This document shows, one piece after another, positions 1 through 11,765 of a stretch of 64,000 nt of DNA. The notes under the pieces are model-generated. The model was not told the origin of the DNA, ran no database searches, and saw nothing but the letters and a program-made list of their open reading frames with translations. Origin of the DNA: Mercenaria mercenaria. Its lineage: Eukaryota; Mollusca; Bivalvia; Venerida; Veneridae. Position 1 is the stretch's first letter; each line of letters opens with the position of its first letter. The stretch spans positions 82,453,501-82,517,500 of the forward strand of contig NC_069364.1 of the NCBI RefSeq assembly GCF_021730395.1, in the 5' to 3' direction. The translations under genes and the position numbers were made by a program.

Positions 1-133
1 AGGTGAAAATATCGTTTTGGCGTTCTGGCGTAGAGAATACGCTGTGTTAGTAAACACATCTGAATGAATGAAGTATAAAAGAAGCCCGCACCATAACGAA
101 AGAACGACGTTTTCACATTTGTCGTTGTCCCGT

Positions 134-3100
134 TCAGTCGTTCTGGCACCAGAACGACAGAACGCCAAGACGACGTTTTACCTCGAAAGAAAGCCTATCC
201 TTGCCATTGAGAAGATTGTTTACTGACAAAGGACATGGAGTACTTGAGAAAAGCCTTTCACGAATTGTTTGATATTTACGACAACGAAGCAGGTAGTGAT
301 CGACAGTCTCAGTGTTTCCACAGGTGCAAAGAGCGGATTCAGTTAAAGATCTTCTTTGGATGTCATAATTCAGAGAACTGCACCCAAGACGCAATCGAGT
401 ATGTAGAATTTGCCCCTTTCTAGAGCCGCAGTTCAACAGAGGAGAAGATTTTGTTTAGTGCTGATTTGAAAGCTGTTAGGGTAGCTGCTTCCTTTGTCGT
501 TTGTGGTAATGCATTCCAGTCCCGGATTGTTTTGGGCAGAAATGAAGAATTGTAAGACTGTTTTCTGGAGTTTACATTTCTTATGTTTCTTAGCTGGTAG
601 CCTTCATCGTTAATTTGATCACGACCTGAAATGAGATCAGTCATGTAAGATGGAGATAGACCATAAAGCATTTTGTAGAATAAGATGAGACGATGTTTTT
701 TCCTCCGCATTGCGAGGGTCTCTCACTTCAAATCATGTAATAGCTTCTGGATATTGCATAATTTTTGTTGCACCGGTTACTATACGAGCTGCTTCGTTAT
801 GAACTGCTTCAATATAATTTTTCAGAGCTTCACTACAGTTGTCCCAGACAACATCTGAGTATTCAAGAAGAGGGCGAATGAATGAAAAATACATTCGTTC
901 AAGGCTAGAGCGGTTAAGCACAAATTTCAGCGACCTCATTATTCCAATCCTCTGCCATGCCTTTTTCAGTATAATGAAAATATGGGTTGACCACTTCAGG
1001 TCGTTTGAGAATGTTAGTCCAAGATGTTTATGAGTAGATACCTCTTTGATTGCTGCATTGTTCATAGATAACATTGGATGATGTGGTTTGGAGTGTTTGC
1101 GTGAGAAGACCATTGATTCAGTCTTTGATGGATTGAAAAATACTAACCAGGACTCAGACCAAGAATGAATACTTTGGAGATCTGAATTTAAAGCAGTTGA
1201 TGCCTGATTGGGATTTTCAACTACTTTGTACAGACTGGTGTCGTCAGCAAAAAGACGAATGTAAGAGTTGGTAATAGAGACAATGTCGTTGATATAGGTC
1301 AAAAACAGAAAAGGTCCGAGCATGGACACTTGAGGAACGCCAGCATTAATCTGAGACCAACTAGAAGATGCGTTTGCATACGACACGTTGTTTACGGGAC
1401 GACAGATAGGAAGAAATCCACGTAATAAGTGAACCCTTTACACCCAGTGAAGACAGTTTCTGTAAAAGTCCACGATGCCACACCCGGTCAAAGGCTTTGG
1501 AAATATCGCAGAATACTGCACGTACTTCCTTTTCTTCATCAAGGGCTCGGCAAATATCATTGTAGATAAATGTAAGCTGGTTGATGGTGGAGTCGCCCTT
1601 AATAAAACCAGATTTAAGTTGTGAGGAGGTTGTTGTTGACAAGGAGTTGTAAAGGTATTTATGGACACGGCGCTCCATGAGCTTGCCAAGACAGCTGAGT
1701 AGGGATATTGGACGGTAGTTAGATGGTTTTGACGGATCTGACCTTTTGAATAACGGTGTGACATTTGCAAGTTTCCAAGAATTTGGAAAGTAAGATTCCA
1801 TCAATAGTTTGTTAAAAGATTTGGAAAGTGGTTCGGATAGTACTGATGCGCCTTCGCGGAGAAGTTTTGGACTGACAAGGTCTGGACCACTGGCTTTTGG
1901 TGGGTCTATAAGAGTAAGAGCATCTGTTACATCCTGGGGAGTGACAGTAATATTAGATAAAGATGAGTTGGTTAACATTTGGATATGTGGTAAGGGACGA
2001 TCTTGGTCGTCAGTGGTAGATTGTGAGCAGAAATACTGGTTAAGAAGTTCTACTTTTCCCTGATCTGTTGACGCTTCCATGTTGCCTTCATATAAGGTTG
2101 GGATAGTTTTGGATGTTTGTTTGTGTGTAAGTTGTTTTGCTGTTTTGAACCACAATTTGGCTGAAATATTGGATGAGTTAACTTTTTCAATTAATTTGTT
2201 TTGATAATCTAGTTTTGCTTTGTGTATCTGATCTGTGACCTCGTTACATACTTGCCTAAATATAGCCCATGATTCAACTGTGTTAGACTTTTTTGCCCTT
2301 TTATGTATCTTATTGCGTTTTCTAATGAGTTTACGTAATTTAGTGTTTAGCCATGGGATGGTATTTGATCGGATGGTTACTACTTTATTTGGTATAGATT
2401 CTGATGCAGCTGATAAGATACTCTCGGTAATGTCTTGAGTAACCTTTTCGTGGTCATTACTGTCCATCAGAGTCTCCCAATTAGTTGCTTGGAGTTTTTC
2501 TCTGTAGTCATCATAGTTACCTCTGTCGTACAGCCAAATCTTGCGCTTAAATGAAGTATGTTTAGGTTTGTCTAATTTTAGAACAGCAACGACTGGACAG
2601 TGAAAACGAGTGAGGTTTGGAATAAAAGGGTCAGCAACAAAGCTAGAAATGACTTGGTTCGTGTTCTTCACAAACATAAGGTCAATTAGAACATTAGAGT
2701 GTTCAGTGAAGTGGGTAGGGAGTGTTATGAGTTGTTCTGCATTGAACGATGTCATTAGGTTTGTTATTTTATTTCAAGTGGTGTTAAGAACATTGATGTT
2801 AAAGTCTCCTGTAACAAGTATGTTATCACACGACTGGTTGAAAGCTTGACCTATGCTTTGTTCTAAGAGAAGCCAATGGTTATTGTTTGAGTCAGGTGGT
2901 CGATAGATACCTCCCAAGATAATTTTACGTTTGTTAACAATAAGTTCTAACCAAAGCGCCTCAAGATCAGTAATAGCAAGATCTACTCTTTCAGTCTGAA
3001 GCAATGATACCCTCTCGGACATAAATGGCGACACCACCACCAATACGGTTCATTCTATCACATCGAAAGGGTGGTTGAAAGTTTGGCAAGAGTAGGTCAT

Positions 3101-3239
3101 CATATACAACAGACATATTCAGCCAAGTCTCCGTGAAAACTAAAATGTCATATGATTGAGACTCGACTTCAAGGATCTCGATCTTGGGTTTCAAGCTCTG
3201 TATATTTAGATGCAAAACACTAAGACCACTGTTCAACAC
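134..3239 (-). mobile_element. Non-LTR retrotransposon (LINE), CR1/Jockey group, inactive
   Basis: Read on the minus strand from 3239 downward. An apurinic-type endonuclease region comes first (about 3239-2774), with LHLNIQSLKPK, FTETWL, GGGVAIYVREG, YRPP and VTGDFNI. A linker follows, then reverse transcriptase (about 1900-733) with YRPISLL, the palm motif FCDISKAFDRVWH, the degenerate turn GVPQVSMLGP and the catalytic FADD. The C-terminal part (710-134) has a CTCG-x7-H-x4-C zinc-binding-like cluster. The domain order is that of a CR1/Jockey-type LINE. The copy is dead: the reading frame changes near 3040, 1383, 720 and 430, and an in-frame stop lies between the endonuclease and linker parts (near 2770). 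No clear poly-A tail is seen; short TTCA-type repeats on the minus strand at 59-72 could be the tail. The superfamily is sure, the clade is not. Confidence 0.9.
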
Positions 3240-4036
3240 CTCACTGTATCCAGAAATAGATAGATACCGTTAACACATAAAAACGATTGAGAAACCTGTG
3301 ATTAGCTTACATGTACGTTAGACCGAACGGTATGCTACCATTTTGCGAAAATGTTCCATTGTCATGCGAAATGAGCCAACCAGGTCTTTTAATAATGTCA
3401 GACAGATACTGCTAGTAACACCAGGTTACACACATGAAATTTCCGTATTTACAAAACCATACCGTTACAGACTTGGTGATTTGAAAATAGTTCAATGCTT
3501 ACATTTTTTTTCTTGAGTGATTCCATACAGGAACGGATAAGCTACGTCATTAAACATCAAGTTTTTTCATCTTTTTACAAATAAATGTATATGTGTAACT
3601 ACGATATTTGAGACTTGCTAGGTATTTCTAAAAAATTATGTACATCTGCGACTCTATCCCGTCAAAACTGTCAACTTGAAAGGAGCAAGCCTACATAACA
3701 CATATTAAACTGATTGTAAGTGATCTTCCGCAGGCCAATTATTCTAATACTTGTCTATATATTCGATGATTCAAGATTCCAGTCTGAACCAAATACAAAT
3801 GTATACTTTACTCCCCTCCCCCAAAGCAATTTGCCTGTACTCAGCCTTCTATAGTTTCTCTTATGCAGAAGGAACAGACAAACTGAGGGACAGACAATCC
3901 CATTACTACACACACACGCGCGCATATATATAATATATAGTTTTTACTCGTATATACCCCACACGCTCCGAGAACACGTATCACTGGCTATGAAGGCGTA
4001 ACTACATGTATTTCATACAGATGAAATCACAGGGTG
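3240..4036. other. No gene seen; short dinucleotide tract
   Basis: AT-rich sequence 5' of the LINE with no coding signal I can support. A short mixed CA/CG/TA dinucleotide tract lies at about 3908-3945. Confidence 0.5.
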
Positions 4037-4245
4037 ACTGCGAAAATTGTGTTTTACATTTGTAGGAAATTGATTTTACATATGTGACCAAAATTTTGTT
4101 TCTATATTTGTGACGCTTTTTTTATTACATATGTCACCAGCAACGTTTTTATATTTGTAACAACTCAGTTTTACATTTGTAGAAAATGTTTACATATACG
4201 ATAAAACATTTTTACGTTTGTTACCATTTTTACATTTGGAGGTCC
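4037..4245. repeat. Degenerate short repeat around TTTTACATTTGT
   Basis: The motif TTTTACATTTGT, or TTTACATATGT with a following GACCA or AACA, recurs about eight times in 210 bases at irregular spacing. It looks like an old, short-period tandem or a fragment of a dispersed AT-rich repeat. Confidence 0.6.
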
Positions 4246-4619
4246 TACAGAGCAGTTTTTTGAAAAGATTTTTTATCGTTCATGTTCAACTGCTAAAAAT
4301 ACTAAAGTTTAAGACGTAACAGAATGATAAATAAGGATTCGCGTAATAAGGATTTGTTCTGGCTTAAAAGGACACGAATCCAGAGATTTAATACAGGGAT
4401 AATACTCAGAAAATATACTGAAATCTCAAAGGATAAAAGCATCATAAGTATTAAGAATGTATAAAATTCAATGATTTTCACAAGTCAATGTATTTGTTAA
4501 AACTCTAGATATCGAGTTTAAGTGTGTTGAAAAATATTATTTCATAAACCATTAAAACTGATAGAATCTAATCGGTGTGATCGAATACGCATAGATATGG
4601 AGCCTCTCAAGTTACATCC

Positions 4620-6065
4620 GAAACTTTTATTTTGGTTATCACATTCTCTTTCGAAATAATATTTCGTTTTTAAGATATGTTATTCAGTCGTAATTATGAG
4701 ATCTATATTATGAAGTAATATTTCGTTTCTTACCAAGAAATATTTCTTCTTTACTAAACATATTTTGTAAATACGAAATTAACAAGAGCTGTCTGATGAC
4801 AGCGCGCTCGACTATTCGAAGAACTGATTGAAGAATGGGGTCAAAATATTTCCACAGATATTCAGACAAAAGAAATAAATAGATTAAACAAACAATGTTC
4901 CTGTATTACTTTGATTTCGATAAGTCTTGCACTAAATGGCAATATATGAGCCAATTTCAAAGTCCAAAAAGGGCCATAATTCAGTCAAAATAGTTATGTA
5001 CTCTTGCCTACAGATGGAAATCATAATGATAAACAAGTTTTCAAAGTTTAAAAGCCATAGGTCAAATAGTTTTGACAAAACATGGACTTGTATGAAAACA
5101 GAACCAATTTCAAAGTCCAAAAAGGGCCATAATTCAGCCAAAATAGATGACAGAGTTATGTTCTCTTTCCTACAGATAGAGACTATTAAACTAAACAAGT
5201 GATAAAAGTTTCAAAGCCATATGTCAAACACTTTACAAAAAATATGAACTGGTACGAAAAACTTAACCAAGATTTCTAAGTCAAAAGGGGCCATAATTCA
5301 GCCAAAATCCTTGATGGAGTTATGTACTCTTGCCTATAACTGGACATGGTGATGGTAAACAGGTGTTGAAAGTTTCAAAGCTTTATCTCAAAAGACTTTG
5401 TCAAAATATGAACTGGTACGAAATATTAACCCAGATTTCTAAGTCAAAAAGGGCCATAATTCAGCCAAAATCCTTGATGGAGTTATGTGCTCTTGCCTAT
5501 AACTGGACATGGTGATGGTTAACAAGTGTTGAAAGTTTCAAAGCTTTATCTCAAAAGACTTTGTCAAAATATGAACTGGTACGAAAAACTTAACCATGAT
5601 TTCTAAGTCAAAAGGGGCCATAATTCAGCCAAAATCCTTGATGGAGTTATGTGCTCTTGCCTATAACTGGCAATGATGATGGTAAACAAGTGTTGAAAGT
5701 TTCAAAGCTTTATCTCAAAAGACTTTGTCAAAATGTGGACTGGTACGAAAAACTTTACCCAAGGTGTGACGCCGACGCCGACGCCGACGCCGTGGTGAGT
5801 AGGATAGCTCTACTTATTCTTCGAATAGTCGAGCTAAAAACGAAATATCATTTCGTGAGTAGAAAATGTTATTTCATAAAAACGAACTCTTATTTCACAA
5901 GTACCGTCGAAATATATATTTCATGAATACAAAATTCTCTTTAGTAAAAACAAATTTTTATTTGGTAAAAAATTAAATATCATTTCGTAAAAACGAAACA
6001 CATTTCTTATTCACAAAGTAATATAAGTTTACGTAAATATTTCGTAAATACGAATGAAAAAAAAA
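4620..6065. repeat. Palindromic ATTTCGTAAATACGAAAT-type repeat, split by an insertion
   Basis: The flanks at about 4640-4780 and 5837-6060 are built from loosely repeated, self-complementary words such as AATATTTCGTTT, TAAATACGAAAT and ATTTCGTAAAAACGAAA. The two parts read as one repeat interrupted by the pearl-like element at 4781-5836. Confidence 0.6.
4781..5836 (-). mobile_element. Pearl-like (HINE) element, family A, copy A1
   Basis: Non-autonomous rolling-circle-type element on the minus strand. Its 5' end (5836) begins TTAGCTCGACTATTCGAAG. A (GACGCC)n simple-sequence tract follows at 5768-5793, then a core of about four tandem units of roughly 180 bp sharing GGCCATAATTCAGCCAAAAT. The 3' end at 4781 has a hairpin (GCTGTC ATCA GACAGC) followed by CTCTTGTT. 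Subterminal inverted repeats of 17 bp (CTCGACTATTCGAAGAA and its complement) match at both ends. These are the features of Helentron-associated HINE or pearl elements in bivalves. It codes for nothing. Confidence 0.85.
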
Positions 6066-7778
6066 TGATATCTAAATGTCATTTTAGGGGCTGCTTGTTC
6101 AACGAAATCCGTGTCAACATTCCTAAATACAGCGACTATTAAATTAAGTAAATATAAGTTTTGAAATGAAAAAAATATTAGTGGGCAGACGAACCTGTGT
6201 CAATATACCCAAGCTTACGTAAACTAATTAAGTACTTACTTCCGTTTCGCTATTCCGAAAATAGTCCCGAGCGAATGTTGATGAGTATCATCATGATGCT
6301 GAAGTTGAAATTTTGCGTAACCCGGACGCGTTCCCAGAAATCCGTATACTTATAATTTCCCTGATTGACATTACAAGTGGCCTCTGCTGTAAGTCATAAA
6401 TTGTGTTTAACTCGCAGGCAGTGTGGACAAGGAATGCTCTCCTGCGTAGGAAAAGAATAATCCTAACTAACATTAAAAAAGGTATGTCTATTATTTTTCT
6501 TACTGCTGTAATAACAATTATTTATTAAGAGTCTATATGCGTTTTATCTTTTACCATACAGACAGAGCATTCTTCACATGTTGAAAGTTTTTATTATCAA
6601 ACTTGACCCATATGGGCATCAAGATTAAAATACAATGCAGAAAATAACATCAACAGATGAGCATGAACAACAAACAGATGCAGACTTACAAACATGTTAA
6701 AAATGATTCAAAAAATAAAAATTGGTTTAGTAACTCTGGATATGACTACTGGATAAACAAATTGTAAAAGCAAAGCCGTCGTTTAACAAAAAGGTGACAT
6801 ATAGGTGGTCAATGTTATTTAACAACATACATTTCTTTTGTACTCAAGAAACCAGCGCGCGAGTCATCTAATCAAGGTATCACAATAGTCAGGACCCAAC
6901 TTGCGAATATCTCAAAAATGAGTTTTTTTTCTGTGTTTTTGTGTTCCCCCCATGACATACAAGGTGTGTATGGGAATGGCCACCATTTATCTTAAAAATC
7001 TCTTTGCGACACTCCAAAAGCCGTGATGGCGCCCATATGCCGTATGGGCTCAAACTTGGTCGAACACTTAAAACTTGGTTTAAATAGTAATATCTTAAAA
7101 GTGAACTTTGCCAGGACTACTCAAGGGCTACATAACGTACCTAATATTGACCAGGACCTTTACATCTACATAGAATATAGCAGTTACTAAGTTAGATGAA
7201 CTCTCTTTAGATGCGCATGTTCTTACTTTCAGGAGCATTTTTGGTCGTAGCGATCTACGAGGCGGGGTAAAATAGTCCGGTGAAACTCGCTAGCTTAAAA
7301 ACCGAGAGTTGTATAGACACCTGATCATTTCCAGCTCTTGGTACTTTTATAAAAAAAATCAATGAATGTGATTACTAAATAAATATAGATCAAAAGTTTG
7401 AATTTAATTAAAATCCGCCATTCTCTGTCCGCAAGGGACATGTTCCTCGTTCGAATCCCTGTAGGTACAATTATACATTAAATACATACATTTCTTAATT
7501 GTATACATGTCATAACACACAGTATCGCTTATGTCATTTCAGTGTACTGTGATTGGAGTTGTTGAACTGTATACAAGACAGCTGATTTATGACGTACTAG
7601 ATGATAGACAATACATTCTAATATTGTAGACATTAGTCTCAATTGTATCTATGGTTTATACAGAGAACTATATCACAACAATAGAGCCGCCCAAGTGAGG
7701 ATCCAACTAACTTTCCCAGGTATACAAGGTAATAACGAAGTAGTTATACAGGCGCAATAAGGAATCTTCTAATTTAGG
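6066..7778. other. Intergenic stretch, no gene recognised
   Basis: No supported coding region. A B-box-like GTTCGAATCCC lies at about 7452-7462 without a convincing A box, so it is at most a decayed SINE. This stretch precedes the membrane-protein gene and may hold its promoter and 5' UTR, but I see no clear core promoter. Confidence 0.4.
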
Positions 7779-8768
7779 ATGGATGATTTGAATGATGACC
7801 GTATTGTGTTGGTCTGCCACGAAGAGGCAGTAGCGAATTTGAATAAGAGTGATACTTGTGTAAGTCCATCTAACATAAGAAGTACGGTAAGATATAACAC
7901 ACAATGTGCAAAGATCACTGTCAAAAGAGGGGCCATATCTGCAATACTTTTCATAGTAATTACGGCGATTGTGCTTGGAATATGTTTTCTTGTATTTAGA
8001 GATACCGACCCAATGCCGAAGTGTTACACCGAATCAAAAAGCCGTGAAGTCTGCAAATGGGGTCTGAGAGTAGACAAAGCTGATCATAGGTGCCGTTTTG
8101 ATCTTGAAAAGGATTGCAGTTATTTATGCACGGTAGGCGGTGATAATTTTACGTCTGAAGACTTCGAAAGACACCAGCCCTTTGAAGTCAATTTTGAGGG
8201 TGAAGGTTACGGTCCAATCATGATGACTGAATCATATGCACAGATTTTATTTCAGTGGGAGAACTCCGGCAGAATGAGGGTTGCTCTTGATAATAACATC
8301 ACTTGCAATGGATTTTATATAGGATCATACAGTGATAGGTCACTATTTCAACCGCCATACGCTCGTTTCTGTCCGATAGAGCTGAAGAAGAAGTATTTAG
8401 AAGACCGATACAACACGCAGTGTGCAAATTTGACACTGGACGGGGCATGCGACTATTGTTTCCCAGTCACAAAATTGTACTCTGAATTGCCGTATAGGTA
8501 TGAAGTCAACGGATCATCTCGACTGTTTTTCCCATCTTGGCTCAGCATCTATAATTACATTGACAAATTTAAAGGCCTTAAAATTGCAAGGATTCTGACT
8601 CCTTCGTACATAGTAAGAAGTGGTCGGATGGTACCTGTAAGAAGAGACTTTTACGCCCCTCTTGGATCTTCAATGGTATGGTCTGTAACTAAACCGTCAG
8701 AGGCCAAGAAATCGGGACACATAAAACCCGTTGAAATGTGCTATAGCTTTAGCATACATCTATTATGA
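7779..8768 (+). CDS. Single-pass type II membrane protein with Cys-rich ectodomain, family unknown
   Basis: One intact 329-residue frame. Residues 1-50 are a short hydrophilic tail without a signal peptide. Residues 51-73 (GAISAILFIVITAIVLGICF and three more) form one transmembrane helix preceded by KR, predicting N-in/C-out topology. The 256-residue outer part has cysteines at about 82, 92, 105, 113, 117, 176, 198, 215, 224, 227 and 321, and N-glycosylation sequons near 123, 173, 217 and 244, as expected of a disulphide-bonded surface or Golgi-lumen domain. The start at 7779 opens the frame and gives the short cytosolic tail; no splice site is needed. I do not recognise the family; no glycosyltransferase DxD motif or lectin signature was identified. 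Neighbours are repeats, so context gives no function. The frame could continue in another exon after 8768, but a stop is present there. Confidence 0.75.
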   Translation: MDDLNDDRIVLVCHEEAVANLNKSDTCVSPSNIRSTVRYNTQCAKITVKRGAISAILFIVITAIVLGICFLVFRDTDPMPKCYTESKSREVCKWGLRVDKADHRCRFDLEKDCSYLCTVGGDNFTSEDFERHQPFEVNFEGEGYGPIMMTESYAQILFQWENSGRMRVALDNNITCNGFYIGSYSDRSLFQPPYARFCPIELKKKYLEDRYNTQCANLTLDGACDYCFPVTKLYSELPYRYEVNGSSRLFFPSWLSIYNYIDKFKGLKIARILTPSYIVRSGRMVPVRRDFYAPLGSSMVWSVTKPSEAKKSGHIKPVEMCYSFSIHLL

Positions 8769-9519
8769 ACTGTGTAACTTCAGGTTGTATGCACATTAAC
8801 TTTGCGTCAAACCTTCCAACCTTTACAGTAAGTTTGCGTACTTGCTGTGTTTATTTGCGTAGGTGCGTGCGTGTGCGTGTGCTGCTTCAGCTTTTCTCTT
8901 TTATGCAAAAGATTCCGTGTTTTATTTATAGTCGTCACCGGTAACTCATGTCGGCAACTTCTTTAGAAGCAAGTTAGTTATTTAAGTTGGAGAACAGTGC
9001 AAGATATAGACGACACTCAACTTCTAGGAGTGCCCTGATTCAGCATGCCGGTGTAATGAAGTATTTCGACCCCCCCGGTCATTATTCTATAGAAAATGTG
9101 ACTCCTTTCCTATAAAATATTGACTCCCCTTATAAAAAACTGACTCCCTTTGGAAACTCTATAGAATAACGACCCCCGGTCATTATTCTATAGAAAAACT
9201 GACCTCTCCAAGTAAAATACTGACTCCCTAAAGATGACTCCCTTCGAATCTCATAGAATAACGACCCCGGTTATTATTCTATAGAAAAAGTGACTCCTTC
9301 CATGTAAAATACTCACTGCCGAAATTACTATATTCGAACTCTCATACAATATCGGTTCCTGGACATTATTCTATTTAAAAAAGTTACTCTTTCCGTGTAA
9401 AACACCGGCTTCTAAAAAGACTTTCGACGATAATATCTATTAAAAAGTGATCCCCACCAAACCTAACGGACAATTTTACTAGATCTACAACTCTAATACC
9501 CTCCATTGCCAATAACATT

Positions 9520-9815
9520 TTGATTGTACTACTACTACTGGTGCCGCTACTTCTATTGCTATTACTACATGTACTTCTTCTTCTTCTACTACTACTACTT
9601 CTACTTCTACTACTACTACAACTGCTACTACTGATACTGCTATACCTGCTTCCACTAATACGTCTTGTACATCTACCTCTTCTTCTCCCGCTGCTGTTGT
9701 TGCTGTCACTTATTCCTCTGCTGCTGCTGCTGCTGCTGCTGCTGCTACTGCCGCTGCCGCTACCACTGCCACTACTACTACTACTACTACTACTATTACT
9801 ACTTCTTTCTACTGT
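9520..9815. repeat. Imperfect CTN trinucleotide array
   Basis: About 290 bases of CTA, CTG and CTT triplets. They translate to poly-leucine on one strand and acidic/valine-rich runs on the other. The long frames here are products of the simple repeat, not genes. Confidence 0.9.
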
Positions 9816-9904
9816 TGCCGCTACCGTACTTTACTGCCACTGCTAAGTATTGCAACTTCTATTAATACTAAGTTCTATGCTAGCAGTTTTCTACTGAAGA
9901 ATTA

Positions 9905-10150
9905 CGTCATACCGAAGTTTGCAGGGATTATTGACACTGGTGTGTTTCGTGAACGTATTGTGAATTGTTATTCTCCTGAAAAAAATGTATACACCAAGAT
10001 ACAGCGTCTAGAAATAGAATCCCTTTTCCCGTTGCGGAATGCTCTGATTTCTGTGTCAAGTGATGGTATCTGGGGCTAATGGTCAAACGGACGGACGGAC
10101 GGACGGACAAGGGCAAATCTATATGCCCCCCTCCCCGAGTGGGGGCATAA
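9905..10150 (-). mobile_element. Pearl-like element fragment with TATGCCCCC end
   Basis: On the minus strand the 5' end near 10150 has a GC-rich hairpin (ATGCCCCC...GGGGGGCAT), then a (CCGT)n tract at about 10087-10108 and unique sequence. This is the same order as in the families described below. No 3' hairpin is seen, so it is truncated near 9905. Confidence 0.5.
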
Positions 10151-10403
10151 AATGCAGCAATTAGGCCTTAGATACACGAGTTATCACTAAATTTGACCAA
10201 ATGACCGGGGGTCGTTTTTTTATGGGAGTCAATATTCTTCGTGAGGTTCAGTTTACTTCACGTGGGGGAGTCATAGTACTATGATCTGGAGGTCATAATA
10301 CTATGACCGGGGGGTCACTTTTTCTATAGAATAATGACCGGGGGGTCATTATTCTATGGGGGTCGAAATATTTCATTACACCGGCTGTAAACATTCATAA
10401 AGG

Positions 10404-10480
10404 AGGACTCTTACCCTAAAGTTAGTAATTTTAATAATTGAAGACAGGAGATCGAACTCACGATCCCTGGTTTTGTAGTC
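10404..10480 (-). repeat. tRNA-like (SINE head) fragment
   Basis: Minus strand reads GGGATCGTGAGTTCGATCTC, a B-box-like promoter element, preceded by an anticodon-arm-like stretch. A diverged relative lies at 37675-37755. Most likely a decayed SINE piece. Confidence 0.35.
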
Positions 10481-10611
10481 AGACTGCGTCCGTCCGTTCC
10501 TGCAAATGTTGACCACTGGTTGTCGCCGGAAACACTCGGGCGTATGTAAGACAAGTTTTTCTAGCACCGGCGATGTACGGGGAAATCATGCCAGAAAAGG
10601 AAAATGTTTAA

Positions 10612-11765
10612 GGAGAAGACCAAGTGGCGTAAGGCGTTTGATTCTGTAAAGAGGAACTTGCTATGGCAAAAATTAGCCGATATTTGTATCTCGCCTAAAA
10701 TGCTGTGTTGTTCAACATCTATATTAATGATCTTGCAATGTTGTTAAAAGTCTAGGCAAAGGAATTAGCAATTTGTATACTTATGTATGCAGATGACTTT
10801 GTGCTGGCCGAAAGCGAAACTGATTTACAAATCATGTTAACATCTTTAAACGATTATGTATTTCCAACTTTATGTCTGTAAATTGTAGTAAAAGTAATAT
10901 TATCCAGTTCAGACCAGTAAGAGTGCAGAGATCTGATTATATATTCACTTGTGGTCAGTCAGTAATAGAATATGCAGATTAATACTTGTATTTGGGTATC
11001 TTGTTGTCTGAACACCTTGACTTTAATGTAACTGCAAAAAACGCAGCACAGAGTGCTGGCCGTGCTCTTGGTCGTCTTATTGTAAAATTCAAAAATAGTG
11101 GTGGTTTGCCTTACAATGTTTGCCTTACAATTTTGGTTGAACAATTGAAATCTGTCTGTAATCATTGGAGCCGTTGCCTGAATTATGACAGGTCGAGAGT
11201 TAATAAGAAAATATTTGACTGGACATGGCACAAAGGCAACAATAGGTGTAAAAACTGGGTTTACATTGCGAACAGTAAGCTACAGTCACTTGGGCTAAAT
11301 TCTTACTTGCAATTGCCTTTCTCACGACGGCAGCTACTGACTGATATGTCTGAAATTATAATGAATGATCACATTGCTCAATGGAGGGCTGATTTAGAAA
11401 GAATACACAGTGTAAATGGCACTGCCCGTAATAAATTGAGAACATATAGTCTATTTAATCATTTCCACATAGGTCTGATATAGTGCATCGTCAAAATTTA
11501 TTGATCATCTTTTAAGGCTCTTTTATGCACTTCAGTGCATGATTAGCGAACACTTCCTAATCCTTATAATGTATATATACTTAATTGCAAGTGGAATATA
11601 AAAACGTGATGTATGATATACCAAAATGGTGTAGTATTTGTATAAAGTCTCTTGTAACTCTTACTAGAGTGGCCATTTACATTATATTTTATGTGCAGTA
11701 TTTTATATGTTTATGTAAATTGATTCGTGTAAATAGATGAGTCTCAAATAAAATAAAATATACAT
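10612..11765 (+). mobile_element. LINE reverse-transcriptase remnant, 5'-truncated
   Basis: Remains of a non-LTR reverse transcriptase. KAFDSVKRNLLWQKL (palm motif A) at about 10630 is followed by LFNIYINDLA and the catalytic box MYADDFVLAESETDLQ (YADD codons at 10786-10797), then a 165-codon open stretch at 10986-11483 from the thumb/C-terminal region (YLGILLSEHLDF, CLNYDRSR, FSRRQLLTDM). The segment between motif A and the YIND motif is missing, and stops interrupt the region upstream of 10985. An A-rich tail (AAATAAAATAAAAT) at about 11744-11760 marks the 3' end. The family differs from the LINE at 134-3239. Confidence 0.85.

Larger units (their letters stand above)
9047..10385. mobile_element. 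Inverted-repeat element with GACCCCC-rich ends
   Basis: The 25-base ends at 9047-9071 and 10361-10385 are inverted repeats with one mismatch, starting GCCGGTGTAATGAA. Inside each end lie several degenerate units built on GGTCATTATTCTATAG and GACTCCC, which are themselves palindromic (for example 10330-10355). No transposase is visible and no target duplication was found. The middle holds a trinucleotide array and a piece of a pearl-like element. Confidence 0.7.

Noticed and set aside
9485-9865. Poly-leucine and acidic/valine-rich open frames
   Set aside because: Direct translations of an imperfect CTN trinucleotide array.
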